In this document: positions 52,079 to 60,360 of the stretch, piece after piece | How positions within the stretch are numbered: position 1 is the stretch's first letter | Layout: every line of letters starts with the position of its first letter | Source: Synergistaceae bacterium | GTDB lineage: Bacteria; Synergistota; Synergistia; Synergistales; Aminobacteriaceae | Direction of reading: 5' to 3' | DNA length: 64,000 nt | Assembly (NCBI GenBank): GCA_017470485.1 | Contig: JAFUYQ010000014.1 | Span: 62,001 to 126,000, forward strand | Notes under the pieces: model-generated | The model's input: only the letters and a program-made list of their open reading frames with translations | The model's database searches: none | Told to the model about the DNA's origin: nothing | Program-made: the position numbers and the translations under genes

Positions 52079-53011
52079 ATGGAACAGATACGTTCATTGT
52101 CGCAGTTAATCGAAGATGCCGCAAAATTGTGCGCGGAAAAAGGCCGTAAAAGAATCTCAGTCGCTATGGCTGAAGATGCCGGACTCATTTCGGCAATCGA
52201 GGAAGCAAGAAAACTCGGACTCGTTGAGGCTACACTCGTAGGAAATCCCGACAAAGTTAAAGCCTGTATCGCTGAAGCCGGTGCAAGCGAATCAAGCTAC
52301 CACATCATTCCGGAAACCAACGAGGCCGCCTGCGGAATAGTAGCCGTTACCGAAGTTTCGTCAAAACGCGCTGACATCTACATGAAAGGCCAGCTCCATA
52401 CTGATAACTTCCTTCGCGGAATGCTCAACAAGGAAGTCGGCCTCAGAGTCGGAAAGAAAGCAATCTCACACTGCTACTTCCATTCAATTCCCGGCTATGA
52501 CAGAGTTATCTTCATCGCTGACGGCGCATTCAACATGTATCCCGACCTCAAGATGAAGGCTGACATCGTTCAGAACACCGTAAACTTTGCGCGTTCGCTC
52601 GGAGTTGAACTTCCGAAGGTCGCATGTCTCGCCGCCGTTGAGATGGTCAATCCTGATATGCCCTGCACGCTTGACGCTACCGCCCTCGTACAGATGAACG
52701 CTCGCGGACAGATTAAGAACTGCATTGTTGACGGGCCTTTAGCACTCGACAACGCTATCGACGAGGAAGCCGCAAGGATTAAGCACATTAAATCACCCGT
52801 TGCAGGACACGCCGATATTCTTTTCGTCCCCCAGATCGAGGTCGGCAACGCTCTGGCAAAGTCAATCAGCTTCTTCGCGAAGGGCAGCGAGACAGCAGGA
52901 CTCATCATCGGCGCAGCAGCACCCGTAGTCCTCACGAGCCGCGCAGATTCGCCGAGAGCAAAATTACTCTCAATCGCCGGTGCGGTAATGCTTGCACATC
53001 ATCAGGGCTAA
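52079..53011 (+). CDS. ptb: Phosphate acyltransferase (phosphate butyryltransferase-like)
   Basis: A 310-residue PTA/PTB-family enzyme, about the length of Ptb and shorter than Pta. Family features: A-D-I-Y-M-K-G-Q-L-H-T-D, the G-Y-D-R-V-I-F-I-A-D-G-A-F-N and V-D-G-P-L-A-L-D-N-A-I segments, and L-F-V-P-Q-I-E-V-G-N. It moves an acyl group between CoA and phosphate, giving butyryl phosphate (or acetyl phosphate) for ATP formation by a kinase. No kinase gene is next to it. AGGAGG precedes the ATG, and a terminator follows. Confidence 0.85.
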   Translation: MEQIRSLSQLIEDAAKLCAEKGRKRISVAMAEDAGLISAIEEARKLGLVEATLVGNPDKVKACIAEAGASESSYHIIPETNEAACGIVAVTEVSSKRADIYMKGQLHTDNFLRGMLNKEVGLRVGKKAISHCYFHSIPGYDRVIFIADGAFNMYPDLKMKADIVQNTVNFARSLGVELPKVACLAAVEMVNPDMPCTLDATALVQMNARGQIKNCIVDGPLALDNAIDEEAARIKHIKSPVAGHADILFVPQIEVGNALAKSISFFAKGSETAGLIIGAAAPVVLTSRADSPRAKLLSIAGAVMLAHHQG

Positions 53012-53037
53012 TTCAGATGTCAATGCAGTAAAGTTTC

Positions 53038-53075
53038 AGCGGAGGATTCAATTAAAAGAGTCTTCCGCTTTTTTT
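53038..53075 (+). terminator. Terminator after the phosphate acyltransferase gene
   Basis: AGCGGA (53038-53043) pairs with TCCGCT (53064-53069), extended by inner pairs across a mismatch, followed by a run of seven T or more. It ends the lptC-ptb transcription unit before the ankyrin gene. Confidence 0.85.
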
Positions 53076-53098
53076 ATGACAGGAAAGGATTTTTATTC

Positions 53099-54004
53099 AT
53101 GAAAAAATTGTTAAGGTACTTTGTAATCGCCCTTGCCGTAGTTCTGGCATTCCTGCTCTGGAAGAAAGCTCCCCAGTCCTCAATCTCAATGACAATCGCT
53201 CTTCTCATAGCTTCAATATCGGCCTCAATCCTCTACAAGACTCCTGACGCTGAACTTCTCTCAGCCGTTAAGACTAGGGAGACTGATTACGAGAGAGTCA
53301 AAGATTTAATCAGCGGAGGGGCAAGCCTTAAATCACGCGATAAGGACGGGCGGACTCCTTTAATCCTCTCAGCTTTCAGAACATCATCAATACAGACTTT
53401 AAGCATGTTAATAGATTCTGGCTCTGAAATCGAGGCAAGAGATAATGACGGCAATACCCCCCTCATTACGGCGGCCATGTTCAATCCTGAAGCACCTGTC
53501 CTGAACGTACTCATTAAGGCAGGCGCGGACATCAATGCAAAAAATGACGACGGCAATACTCCCTTAATGATGGCGGCCATGTTCAACAGCAATACAGAAA
53601 TCATAAGAATGCTGATTGACGGCGGTGCTGACGTAAGGGCAAAAAATAATGACGGGCTTACCGCGCTTCACAGGGCTTCAGATTCGGAATGCGCTTCAAT
53701 TTTGATTGCTGCCGGAGCTGATGTTAATGCTTCCGATGTTATGGGGCATACCCCGTTAATGAGCGCGGCTTTTGAGGATAATCCCGAACTTTTAGCAGTT
53801 CTTCTCAATTCCGGCGCGGAGGTCAATGCCCATGACAAAGAGGGAATGACAGCTTTGATGTATGCCGCCGAGAAGAATCTTTCAGAGAATGTCAGGACGC
53901 TTTTGAATTACGGGGCTGATTCGGAATTAAGGAACATTGACGGGAAATCGGCTCTTGATTTTGCGCATAATGAGAACGTGAAGAGTATTCTGTCCGCAAA
54001 ATGA
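53099..54004 (+). CDS. Membrane-anchored ankyrin-repeat protein
   Basis: A 301-residue protein. Two hydrophobic segments (about residues 7-20 and 29-45) at the N-terminus are followed by about seven ankyrin repeats from residue 55 to the end (D-G-R-T-P-L-I-L-S-A, D-G-N-T-P-L-I-T-A-A, D-G-N-T-P-L-M-M-A-A, and so on). With two spans the repeats would be cytoplasmic. It shares the repeat phrasing (G-A-D-x-N-A, T-A-L-M-Y-A-A-E-x-N) with the ankyrin protein at 46924, so the two are probably paralogues. A promoter is not evident after the terminator; read-through is possible. Function not recognised beyond protein binding. Confidence 0.8.
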   Translation: MKKLLRYFVIALAVVLAFLLWKKAPQSSISMTIALLIASISASILYKTPDAELLSAVKTRETDYERVKDLISGGASLKSRDKDGRTPLILSAFRTSSIQTLSMLIDSGSEIEARDNDGNTPLITAAMFNPEAPVLNVLIKAGADINAKNDDGNTPLMMAAMFNSNTEIIRMLIDGGADVRAKNNDGLTALHRASDSECASILIAAGADVNASDVMGHTPLMSAAFEDNPELLAVLLNSGAEVNAHDKEGMTALMYAAEKNLSENVRTLLNYGADSELRNIDGKSALDFAHNENVKSILSAK

Positions 54005-54039
54005 TTAAATCTCAGTTAAAAGGTAAAATTTCCTATAAC

Positions 54040-54048
54040 TGCTATAAT
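54040..54048 (+). promoter_or_regulatory. Extended -10 promoter of the DUF3798 transporter operon
   Basis: TGCTATAAT on the plus strand, 37 bases before the ATG of the binding protein. No -35. The ribosome site AGGAGG follows at a normal place. Confidence 0.6.
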
Positions 54049-54085
54049 TATTCTTAATTCAAAATCACAAAAGGAGGACTTACCC

Positions 54086-55309
54086 TTGAAACTCAAACTC
54101 ACAGTATCATTAATGCTCATCTGCGCGTTGTTCACAGGAACAGCTTTTTCTGCTGAAAGCGCAAAGTTCCACATCGGTGTCGTAACCGGCACAGTCTCCC
54201 AGTCCGAAGACGACCTCAGAGGCGCGGAACTCATGATTCAGAAGTACGGCGACTCGGCTCAGGGCGGTATGATTACTCACATCACTTACCCCGATAATTT
54301 CCCGTCCGAGCAGGAGACCACCATCAGCCAGATTCTCGGACTCGCTGACGACCCGTTGATGAAGGTCATCGTCGTTAATCAGGCCGTTCCCGGAACTGCC
54401 GAAGCCTTCAGGAGAGTCCGCGAAAAGAGAAGCGATATTCTTCTCCTCGCCGGCGAACCTCATGAAGATCCGGGCGTTATCACCGAAGCCGCTGACATCG
54501 CCGCTCACACCGACCACATCGGCAGAGGCTACACAATTCCGCTCGGCGCAAAGAAAATGGGCGCAAAAACTTTCGTTCATATCTCTTTCCCCCGCCACAT
54601 GAGCTATGAGACTCTCGGCCTCAGACGCGCAATCATGGAGGAAGCCTGCAATGATCTCGGAATCAAATTCGTCTTCGAGACCGCCCCAGACCCCACAAGC
54701 GATGTAGGCATGGCCGGAGCGCAGCAGTATATTCTTGAGAACATGCCGGCATGGATTGAGAAGTACGGCAAGGACGCAGCGTTCTTCTGCACCAATGACG
54801 GTCATACTGAGCCGCTGCTCCGTCAGGTTGCCGCAATCGGAGGCTTCTTTGTCGAGGCAGACCTTCCCTCGCCGTTAATGGGTTATCCAGGAGCTTTAGG
54901 GATTGACCTCTCGAAGGAACAGGGAGACTGGCCAGCAATCCTCAAGAAGGTTGAAGAAGCTGTCGTAAAGGCCGGAGGCGGCGGACGCATGGGAACATGG
55001 GCTTACTCATGGGGCTACACGACAACTGCGGCACTTGTTGAGTACGGCAAGCGTTATGTCGAAGGAACTTTTACTAACAAGCTCGGTTCAGCCAAAGCAT
55101 TGAAGGAAATGCGCGAGGCTTATGACGAGTTCTGCCCGGGCGCGCACTGGGGCGCAAGCTACTTCACCGATGCAGTAACCGGCGTTAAGAACACAAAGTT
55201 CATACTTCTCAGGCAGGATACTTATGTTCTCGGCGGAGGGTATCTCGGACTTGCTGACGTTGAGATTCCTGAAAAATACTTCAAGATCCGCATGACCCCT
55301 GCCCAGTAA
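54086..55309 (+). CDS. DUF3798-type substrate-binding protein of an ABC transporter
   Basis: A 407-residue protein with a signal peptide (M-K-L-K-L-T-V-S-L-M-L-I-C-A-L-F-T-G-T-A-F-S-A). The mature part starts F-H-I-G-V-V-T-G-T-V-S-Q-S-E-D and reads like a type I periplasmic binding fold (two Rossmann lobes: V-I-V-V-N-Q-A-V, D-I-L-L-L-A-G-E-P, K-T-F-V-H-I-S-F-P-R-H, A-A-F-F-C-T-N-D-G). It fits DUF3798, a family for which I know of no established substrate. It is followed by a double ATPase and two sugar/nucleoside-type permeases, so it should be the binding component. Many conserved aromatic residues could line the pocket. It has its own promoter, and a terminator hairpin follows. Confidence 0.8.
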   Translation: MKLKLTVSLMLICALFTGTAFSAESAKFHIGVVTGTVSQSEDDLRGAELMIQKYGDSAQGGMITHITYPDNFPSEQETTISQILGLADDPLMKVIVVNQAVPGTAEAFRRVREKRSDILLLAGEPHEDPGVITEAADIAAHTDHIGRGYTIPLGAKKMGAKTFVHISFPRHMSYETLGLRRAIMEEACNDLGIKFVFETAPDPTSDVGMAGAQQYILENMPAWIEKYGKDAAFFCTNDGHTEPLLRQVAAIGGFFVEADLPSPLMGYPGALGIDLSKEQGDWPAILKKVEEAVVKAGGGGRMGTWAYSWGYTTTAALVEYGKRYVEGTFTNKLGSAKALKEMREAYDEFCPGAHWGASYFTDAVTGVKNTKFILLRQDTYVLGGGYLGLADVEIPEKYFKIRMTPAQ

Positions 55310-55343
55310 ACGCTAATTTCATTTCATCAGTGAAAACTTCACG

Positions 55344-55380
55344 GGGAGTGCGCAAATATTCACAGCGCATTCCCTTTTTT
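55344..55380 (+). terminator. Terminator-like hairpin between the binding protein and the ATPase
   Basis: GGGAGTGCGC pairs with GCGCATTCCC (one wobble) around an 11-base loop, followed by six T. Such a site between a binding-protein gene and the rest of the operon usually gives more binding protein than membrane parts. Confidence 0.75.
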
Positions 55381-55403
55381 CTTTCAGTAAGAGGTGATTT
55401 ATT

Positions 55404-57077
55404 TTGTCTGAAAATTATCCATTGTTACGTCTTGACCATGTAGGCAAGGAATTTTACGGCAACCGCGTTTTATCTGACATTTCGTTCGACATCAGCGAGG
55501 GTGAAATAATCGGTCTTGTCGGCGAAAACGGAGCAGGTAAATCAACATTGCTGAATATTCTTTTCGGTATGCCCGTAATATCTTCAACAGGAGGCTATGA
55601 CGGCATAATTCAGATTGACGGCAAGAACGTTCATTTCACATCGCCCAATCAGGCACTTGCTCACGGTATCGGAATGGTTCATCAGGAATTTTCATTGATA
55701 CCCGGCTTCACCGCCGCCGAAAATATTCTGCTTAACCGCGAAGTCCTTAACGGTTCATCAATGAGCTATCTTTTCAGCGACAGAGTCTCAACTCTCAACC
55801 GTGAGGCCATGCACCAGAGAGCAAGCGCGGCAATTCATACTCTCGGCGTGAACATAAGCCCCGATATGACCGTCAGCGAAATGCCCGTAGGCTACAAACA
55901 GTTCATCGAAATCGCCCGTGAGATTGACCGCAAGAACACAAGACTTTTATTCCTCGATGAGCCTACAGCAGTGTTAGCCGAGAGCGAGGCCGAAATTCTC
56001 ATTACCGCCCTCAAGAAATTAGCGCGTTCGGGAATTGCTATCGTCTTCATCTCCCACAGACTCAGCGAAATCAAAGAGCTTTGCAGCAGAATACTCGTTC
56101 TCAGGGACGGGGGACTCATTACCGACCAGAAAGCCGAAGAGCTTTCAACACGCCAGATTGCTTCGTTGATGGTAGGGCGCGAAAGCGAGAAACGCGCTGT
56201 TACTCATGACGTTCCCGAAACACCTCAAGAAACTGAGAACCTCAATGTTACGTTTGACCCTGCTCCGGCAAAAAAGAAAAAGAAAATCCGTCCTGCCCTC
56301 AAAGTCGAACATCTCTGGGTCGATATGCCCGGCGAAACTGTCCGCGATGTATCGTTCGAGGTAATGAAGGGCGAAATTTTCGGCATCGGCGGTCTTGCAG
56401 GTCATGGCAAACTCGGAATACCCAACGGAATTATGGGGCTTTATCCTTCGGGCGGAAGAGTCAAACTTTTCGGAAAGTCTTTGACGCTCAACAAGCCCAG
56501 AGCCGCATTAGGCCGTAAAATGGCGTTCGTAAGCGAGGACAGGAGAGGAGTTGGACTTTTACTCGATGAGCCTCTCGACTGGAACATCACTTTCACCGCA
56601 ATGCAGACACAGGGACGCTTCCTTCTCGGAATACCGTACATCTTCCAGCTTCGTAACGAGTACGCAATGAGAAAGGAAGCCCAGAAATTCATTGAGCAGC
56701 TTGGAATTAAATGCACAGGCCCTCAGCAGCTGGCAGGCGAATTGTCAGGAGGCAATCAGCAGAAAGTATGTCTTGCAAAAGCATTCGTTCTCCGTCCCAA
56801 CATACTTTTAATCTGCGAGCCTACACGAGGAATTGACATCGGCGCAAAAACTTTAGTCCTCGACACCCTCAAGGAATACAACCGCGAGAACGGCACGACA
56901 ATCATAATTACGAGTTCTGAGCTTGAGGAACTAAGGAGCGTTTGCAGCAGGGTGGCAATCGTTGACGAGGGCAGAATCGCAGGGATATTACCGGCTGACA
57001 GTCCTGCGGAGGATTTCGGAATGTTAATGACAGGACAGGCCGGACATGATGACGAGGAGGCTAAGGAATCGGCATGA
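55404..57077 (+). CDS. ABC transporter double ATPase (RbsA/YufO type)
   Basis: A 557-residue protein with two ABC domains in one chain, as in sugar and nucleoside importers. The first has Walker A G-E-N-G-A-G-K-S-T near residue 37 and Walker B R-L-L-F-L-D-E-P; its signature reads V-G-Y-K-Q-F-I-E-I in place of L-S-G-G-Q. The second has a changed P-loop, G-L-A-G-H-G-K-L-G, and an intact signature L-S-G-G-N-Q-Q-K; a degenerate second P-loop is normal for this group. A Lys-rich linker (P-A-K-K-K-K-K-I) joins them. The TTG start has AGAGGTG eight bases upstream. It overlaps the first permease by four bases. Confidence 0.92.
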   Translation: MSENYPLLRLDHVGKEFYGNRVLSDISFDISEGEIIGLVGENGAGKSTLLNILFGMPVISSTGGYDGIIQIDGKNVHFTSPNQALAHGIGMVHQEFSLIPGFTAAENILLNREVLNGSSMSYLFSDRVSTLNREAMHQRASAAIHTLGVNISPDMTVSEMPVGYKQFIEIAREIDRKNTRLLFLDEPTAVLAESEAEILITALKKLARSGIAIVFISHRLSEIKELCSRILVLRDGGLITDQKAEELSTRQIASLMVGRESEKRAVTHDVPETPQETENLNVTFDPAPAKKKKKIRPALKVEHLWVDMPGETVRDVSFEVMKGEIFGIGGLAGHGKLGIPNGIMGLYPSGGRVKLFGKSLTLNKPRAALGRKMAFVSEDRRGVGLLLDEPLDWNITFTAMQTQGRFLLGIPYIFQLRNEYAMRKEAQKFIEQLGIKCTGPQQLAGELSGGNQQKVCLAKAFVLRPNILLICEPTRGIDIGAKTLVLDTLKEYNRENGTTIIITSSELEELRSVCSRVAIVDEGRIAGILPADSPAEDFGMLMTGQAGHDDEEAKESA

Positions 57078-58198
57078 TAAAGAGATTTATAGAGAATGCA
57101 GGCTGGCCGAGAATAATTATCGCGCTTTTCCTGCTCGGATTGTTCATAGCTGCGCCGTTCGTTGGCGTTCGGGTGGACACGTCATTATCTAACACACTTG
57201 TGCGTTTCGGAATGAACGGTGTAATGGTTCTTGCAATGATACCGATGGTTCAGGCAGGGTGCGGATTAAATTTCGGACTTCCTCTCGGAATAATAGCAGG
57301 GCTTCTCGGCGCAACGCTCTCAATCGAATGGAACACTGAAATTCTCGAATGGCTCTCAAAATTGGGAGGCCAGTACGGAATTTCATGGCTCAATGACGTT
57401 TTTGTTACGACTTGGCGCGAACCTTTAGGATTTGCGTCGGCAATCATAATCGCAGTACCGATAGCGGCAGTATTGGGGTGGTTCTACGGAAAACTCCTGA
57501 ACCGCGTCAAGGGCGATGAGATGATGATAGCGACTTACGTCGGCTTCTCATCGGTATCATTCATGTGCATAGCGTGGCTTCTGTTGCCCTACAAACACCC
57601 CACTATGGTATGGGGCTACGCCGGAAAAGGACTCAGAACTACAATCAGCGTCGAGGGCTACTGGCTTCATGTTCTCAGCGACTCGCTTGCGCTGAACATC
57701 AACACTGATGATATTCACCTCTATATCCCGACCGGAATGCTTATATTCTTCGCGGTAATGGCGTTCTTAGTGTGGGTCTTCATGCGGACTAAAACAGGAA
57801 CGGCAATCACTGCGGTAGGTTCAAATCCTGAGTTCGCGAGGGCATCGGGCGTTAATGTTGACAGAATGAGAACTATCTCCGTAATAATCTCAACGATACT
57901 CGGCGCAATCGGAATAATAGTCTATGAACAGAGCTTCGGTTTCATTCAGTTGTACATGGGGCCGTTCTACATGGCACTTCCTGCGGTAGCGTCAATACTT
58001 CTCGGAGGGGCAAGCGTCAACAAGGCCGGTATTCTCAATGTCATAGTGGGAACGTTTTTGTTTCAGGGAATTTTGACGATGACACCGAGCGTTATTAACA
58101 GTTATTTGCAGACGGACATGTCTGAAGTCATAAGATTAATCGTGAGCAACGGAATGATTCTCTATGCTCTCACAAGAAAGGTGCGTGCCGGAAGATGA
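57074..58198 (+). CDS. ABC transporter permease, first of two (BPD_transp_2 family)
   Basis: A 374-residue permease with eight to ten spans. Family features are L-G-A-T-L-S-I and the late G-G-A-S-V-N-K-A-G. The segment T-A-I-T-A-V-G-S-N-P-E-F-A-R-A-S-G-V-N-V matches the coupling loop of this family (usual form A-x-G-x-N-x-x-A-A-x-x-x-G-I). It forms a heterodimeric channel with the next permease, whose ATG overlaps its stop by four bases. Confidence 0.92.
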   Translation: MIKRFIENAGWPRIIIALFLLGLFIAAPFVGVRVDTSLSNTLVRFGMNGVMVLAMIPMVQAGCGLNFGLPLGIIAGLLGATLSIEWNTEILEWLSKLGGQYGISWLNDVFVTTWREPLGFASAIIIAVPIAAVLGWFYGKLLNRVKGDEMMIATYVGFSSVSFMCIAWLLLPYKHPTMVWGYAGKGLRTTISVEGYWLHVLSDSLALNINTDDIHLYIPTGMLIFFAVMAFLVWVFMRTKTGTAITAVGSNPEFARASGVNVDRMRTISVIISTILGAIGIIVYEQSFGFIQLYMGPFYMALPAVASILLGGASVNKAGILNVIVGTFLFQGILTMTPSVINSYLQTDMSEVIRLIVSNGMILYALTRKVRAGR

Positions 58199-59370
58199 TC
58201 CGCAAAATATTCGACATAATCGCAAACAATGCAGTACCGGCAGTCTTCATCATAATTTCAGCGTTCGCAATACCGTTGTCGGGGTATTCGGCAAGCTACC
58301 TTATTCAGGAGCTTTTGACGAGGATAGGGCGCAATTCATTCCTGATACTCTCGCTGTTAATCCCAATCATGGCCGGAATGGGATTGAATTTCGGAATGGT
58401 ACTCGGAGCGATGGCCGGTCAAATAGGATTGTTATTCATCTGCGACTGGGGAATCGTAGGTATTCCGGGAATGGTGCTTGCCTGTCTGATAGGCACGCCG
58501 ATTGCGGTAGTGCTTGGGATTTTCTGCGGCCATGTCCTCAACCGCGCAAAAGGCCGTGAAATGGTAACGTCATACATCTTGGGCTTCTTCATCAACGGTG
58601 TATATCAGATGGTGGTTCTTTACCTTATGGGCTGGATAATACCTATCACTAACCCTGCGTTACTGCTTTCGAGGGGCTACGGTGTCCGAAACGCTGTTAG
58701 TCTCTTGGGGATAAGAGGCATTCTTGATAATCTTATTCCTGCCGTAGTAACAGGCACTCAGGGAGCGTCCCAGTTCCTTAACGTTCAGGGCGGCAATGCA
58801 TTCATAATGATACAGCTTCCGTTCCTTGAGGGGGCAATAAGAATCCCTCTCGCGACATTGATAGTGATAGCACTGTTCTGCATATTCATAGTGTGGTTCA
58901 GGAAGACTAAACTCGGTCAGGACATGAGAGCAATAGGACAGAGCCAAGCCGTTTCCGACAGCGCAGGTATACCCGTGAACAGGACGCGAATTATCGCAAT
59001 CGTAATCTCAACGGTGCTTGCGTGCTACGGACAGATAATTTACCTTCAGAACATGGGTACGCTTAACACCTACAACAGCCATGATCAGGCCGGAATGTTC
59101 TCGATTGCCGCACTCCTCATCGGCGGCGCAAGCGTTTCACGGGCAACAATCGCCAACGTCTTCGCAGGGGTAATACTGTTTCATCTGATGTTCATTGTCG
59201 CGCCTGTGGCAGGAAAGAATTTAATCGGCGACGCACAGATCGGTGAATACTTCAGGGTGTTCGTTTCGTATGGAATCATAGCGGTAGCGTTAGTTCTTCA
59301 TGCGTGGCGTAGAAACCGTGAACGCGAGGCAGCCCGAAGGAGTCTTCGCGGAAACAAAGGAGGCGAATAA
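58195..59370 (+). CDS. ABC transporter permease, second of two (BPD_transp_2 family)
   Basis: A 391-residue permease similar in layout to its neighbour, with the same family pattern (M-R-A-I-G-Q-S-Q-A-V-S-D-S-A-G-I-P-V, then late I-G-G-A-S-V-S-R-A). It is slightly longer and ends with a strongly basic tail (A-W-R-R-N-R-E-R-E-A-A-R-R-S-L-R-G). With the double ATPase and DUF3798 binding protein it completes a full importer. Confidence 0.92.
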   Translation: MIRKIFDIIANNAVPAVFIIISAFAIPLSGYSASYLIQELLTRIGRNSFLILSLLIPIMAGMGLNFGMVLGAMAGQIGLLFICDWGIVGIPGMVLACLIGTPIAVVLGIFCGHVLNRAKGREMVTSYILGFFINGVYQMVVLYLMGWIIPITNPALLLSRGYGVRNAVSLLGIRGILDNLIPAVVTGTQGASQFLNVQGGNAFIMIQLPFLEGAIRIPLATLIVIALFCIFIVWFRKTKLGQDMRAIGQSQAVSDSAGIPVNRTRIIAIVISTVLACYGQIIYLQNMGTLNTYNSHDQAGMFSIAALLIGGASVSRATIANVFAGVILFHLMFIVAPVAGKNLIGDAQIGEYFRVFVSYGIIAVALVLHAWRRNREREAARRSLRGNKGGE

Positions 59371-59372
59371 CG

Positions 59373-59885
59373 ATGGCAATGCTCAATGAATACTTAGAGA
59401 TTGCGCGGACGTACCTTAACGCTTGGAGCATCAGCCCTGAACTTGCCGGATTGATTGTTATTTTTGCGGTATGGCTTCTGCTCTACTTGGGGAAGGGACT
59501 GTCATTCTTCAGATTTCTGATGAGGTGGTATCAGAGAATAATTGTCCTTGCCGGATTAGTAGCATTAGGTTTTTGGCTGTTCTACATCGGAAGGGAACAT
59601 CAAATTTTCCTTGACAATAAGGCCGTTAATGACTATAAGCCTCTTGAACTTGTGAGAGTAAGCATTAACGGGGGCGAGGCTGCCGAACTTATGCCGGGAG
59701 ACAGGGACATGAGAAAGACAGTCGGGCCTGAATTTGAACTGAAGGCTGAAATCCTTAACGACGATGAGGAAGTAATCAATACGATTACGAAGAAGCTGAA
59801 AATCGGGTGCAGTAAGGACATAATGATTAGCCTGCCGGTATTGGCTGTAGTGTCTGGAGATTTTGTGATGCCCTCGCCCAGATAA
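59373..59885 (+). CDS. Small membrane protein associated with the DUF3798 transporter
   Basis: A 170-residue protein: two membrane spans (about residues 24-40 and 55-71), then an extracytoplasmic beta-rich domain of about 95 residues (L-V-R-V-S-I-N-G-G-E-A-A-E-L-M-P-G-D-R-D). It starts three bases after the permease stop with GGAGG nine bases before the ATG, so it belongs to the operon. I do not recognise the family; an accessory or sensory subunit of the transporter is inference from position. Confidence 0.65.
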   Translation: MAMLNEYLEIARTYLNAWSISPELAGLIVIFAVWLLLYLGKGLSFFRFLMRWYQRIIVLAGLVALGFWLFYIGREHQIFLDNKAVNDYKPLELVRVSINGGEAAELMPGDRDMRKTVGPEFELKAEILNDDEEVINTITKKLKIGCSKDIMISLPVLAVVSGDFVMPSPR

Positions 59886-59891
59886 AAACTA

Positions 59892-60248
59892 ATGAGAAAT
59901 GACGGCTCTCACATTATTTACATCAACGGCTCACATCAGGATCTTTCTACGGCACTTGGAAGACTTGTGCATGATTTTCATTGTGTTAAGCCTGACGATA
60001 TGATATACCAGGCTCTCTCGGAAAGAGCGTTTGAACTGAAAGGAGACAGAAGAATGGGAGTTTGGGAAGAAATGGAAACAGAGGCTCATGAAAAAGGCCA
60101 TGCTGAAGGTCTTGCTGAAGGTATTATGGAGGCAAGCGAAAGAATCGCTCGGAATCTCCTCAGAGCCGGAACAGTAGCCCTCGATGAAATCGCAAAAGCC
60201 TGTGATTTATCCCTTCAGAGGGTTCAGGAATTAGCGGCTGGATTGTAG
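59892..60248 (+). pseudogene. C-terminal remnant of a PD-(D/E)XK transposase/Rpn-type nuclease
   Basis: A 118-residue frame. The first part (T-A-L-G-R-L-V-H-D-F-H-C-V-K-P-D-D-M-I-Y) and the following R-A-F-E-L-K-G-D-R-R-M-G-V-W-E-E-M-E-T-E resemble the C-terminal region of Rpn-family recombination-promoting nucleases, as does the tail with repeated A-E-G-L-A-E-G and a small helix-turn-helix-like end (L-D-E-I-A-K-A-C-D-L-S-L-Q-R-V). The N-terminal nuclease core is missing, and there is no ribosome site before the ATG. It is probably a decayed gene end rather than a working protein. Confidence 0.6.
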
Positions 60249-60263
60249 ACATGCCCAATTCAT

Positions 60264-60301
60264 ACGGAAGGTCAAAGATTTTTCACCGGCCTTCCGTTTT
60301 T
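60264..60301 (+). terminator. Terminator after the transporter operon and nuclease remnant
   Basis: ACGGAAGG (60264-60271) pairs with CCTTCCGT (60290-60297), followed by TTTTTC. A strong 8-base-pair stem with an 18-base loop. Confidence 0.8.
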
Positions 60302-60345
60302 CATGCCCATTAACTCATAAACTTAGAGCCGTAGAATTATTGTTG

Positions 60346-60354
60346 TGATACAAT
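60346..60354 (+). promoter_or_regulatory. Extended -10 promoter of the RelA/SpoT-domain gene, possibly leaderless
   Basis: TGATACAAT ends six bases before the ATG at 60361, with no ribosome-binding site between. With normal spacing the transcript would begin at or next to the A of the ATG. Confidence 0.55.
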
Positions 60355-60360
60355 TTCCGC

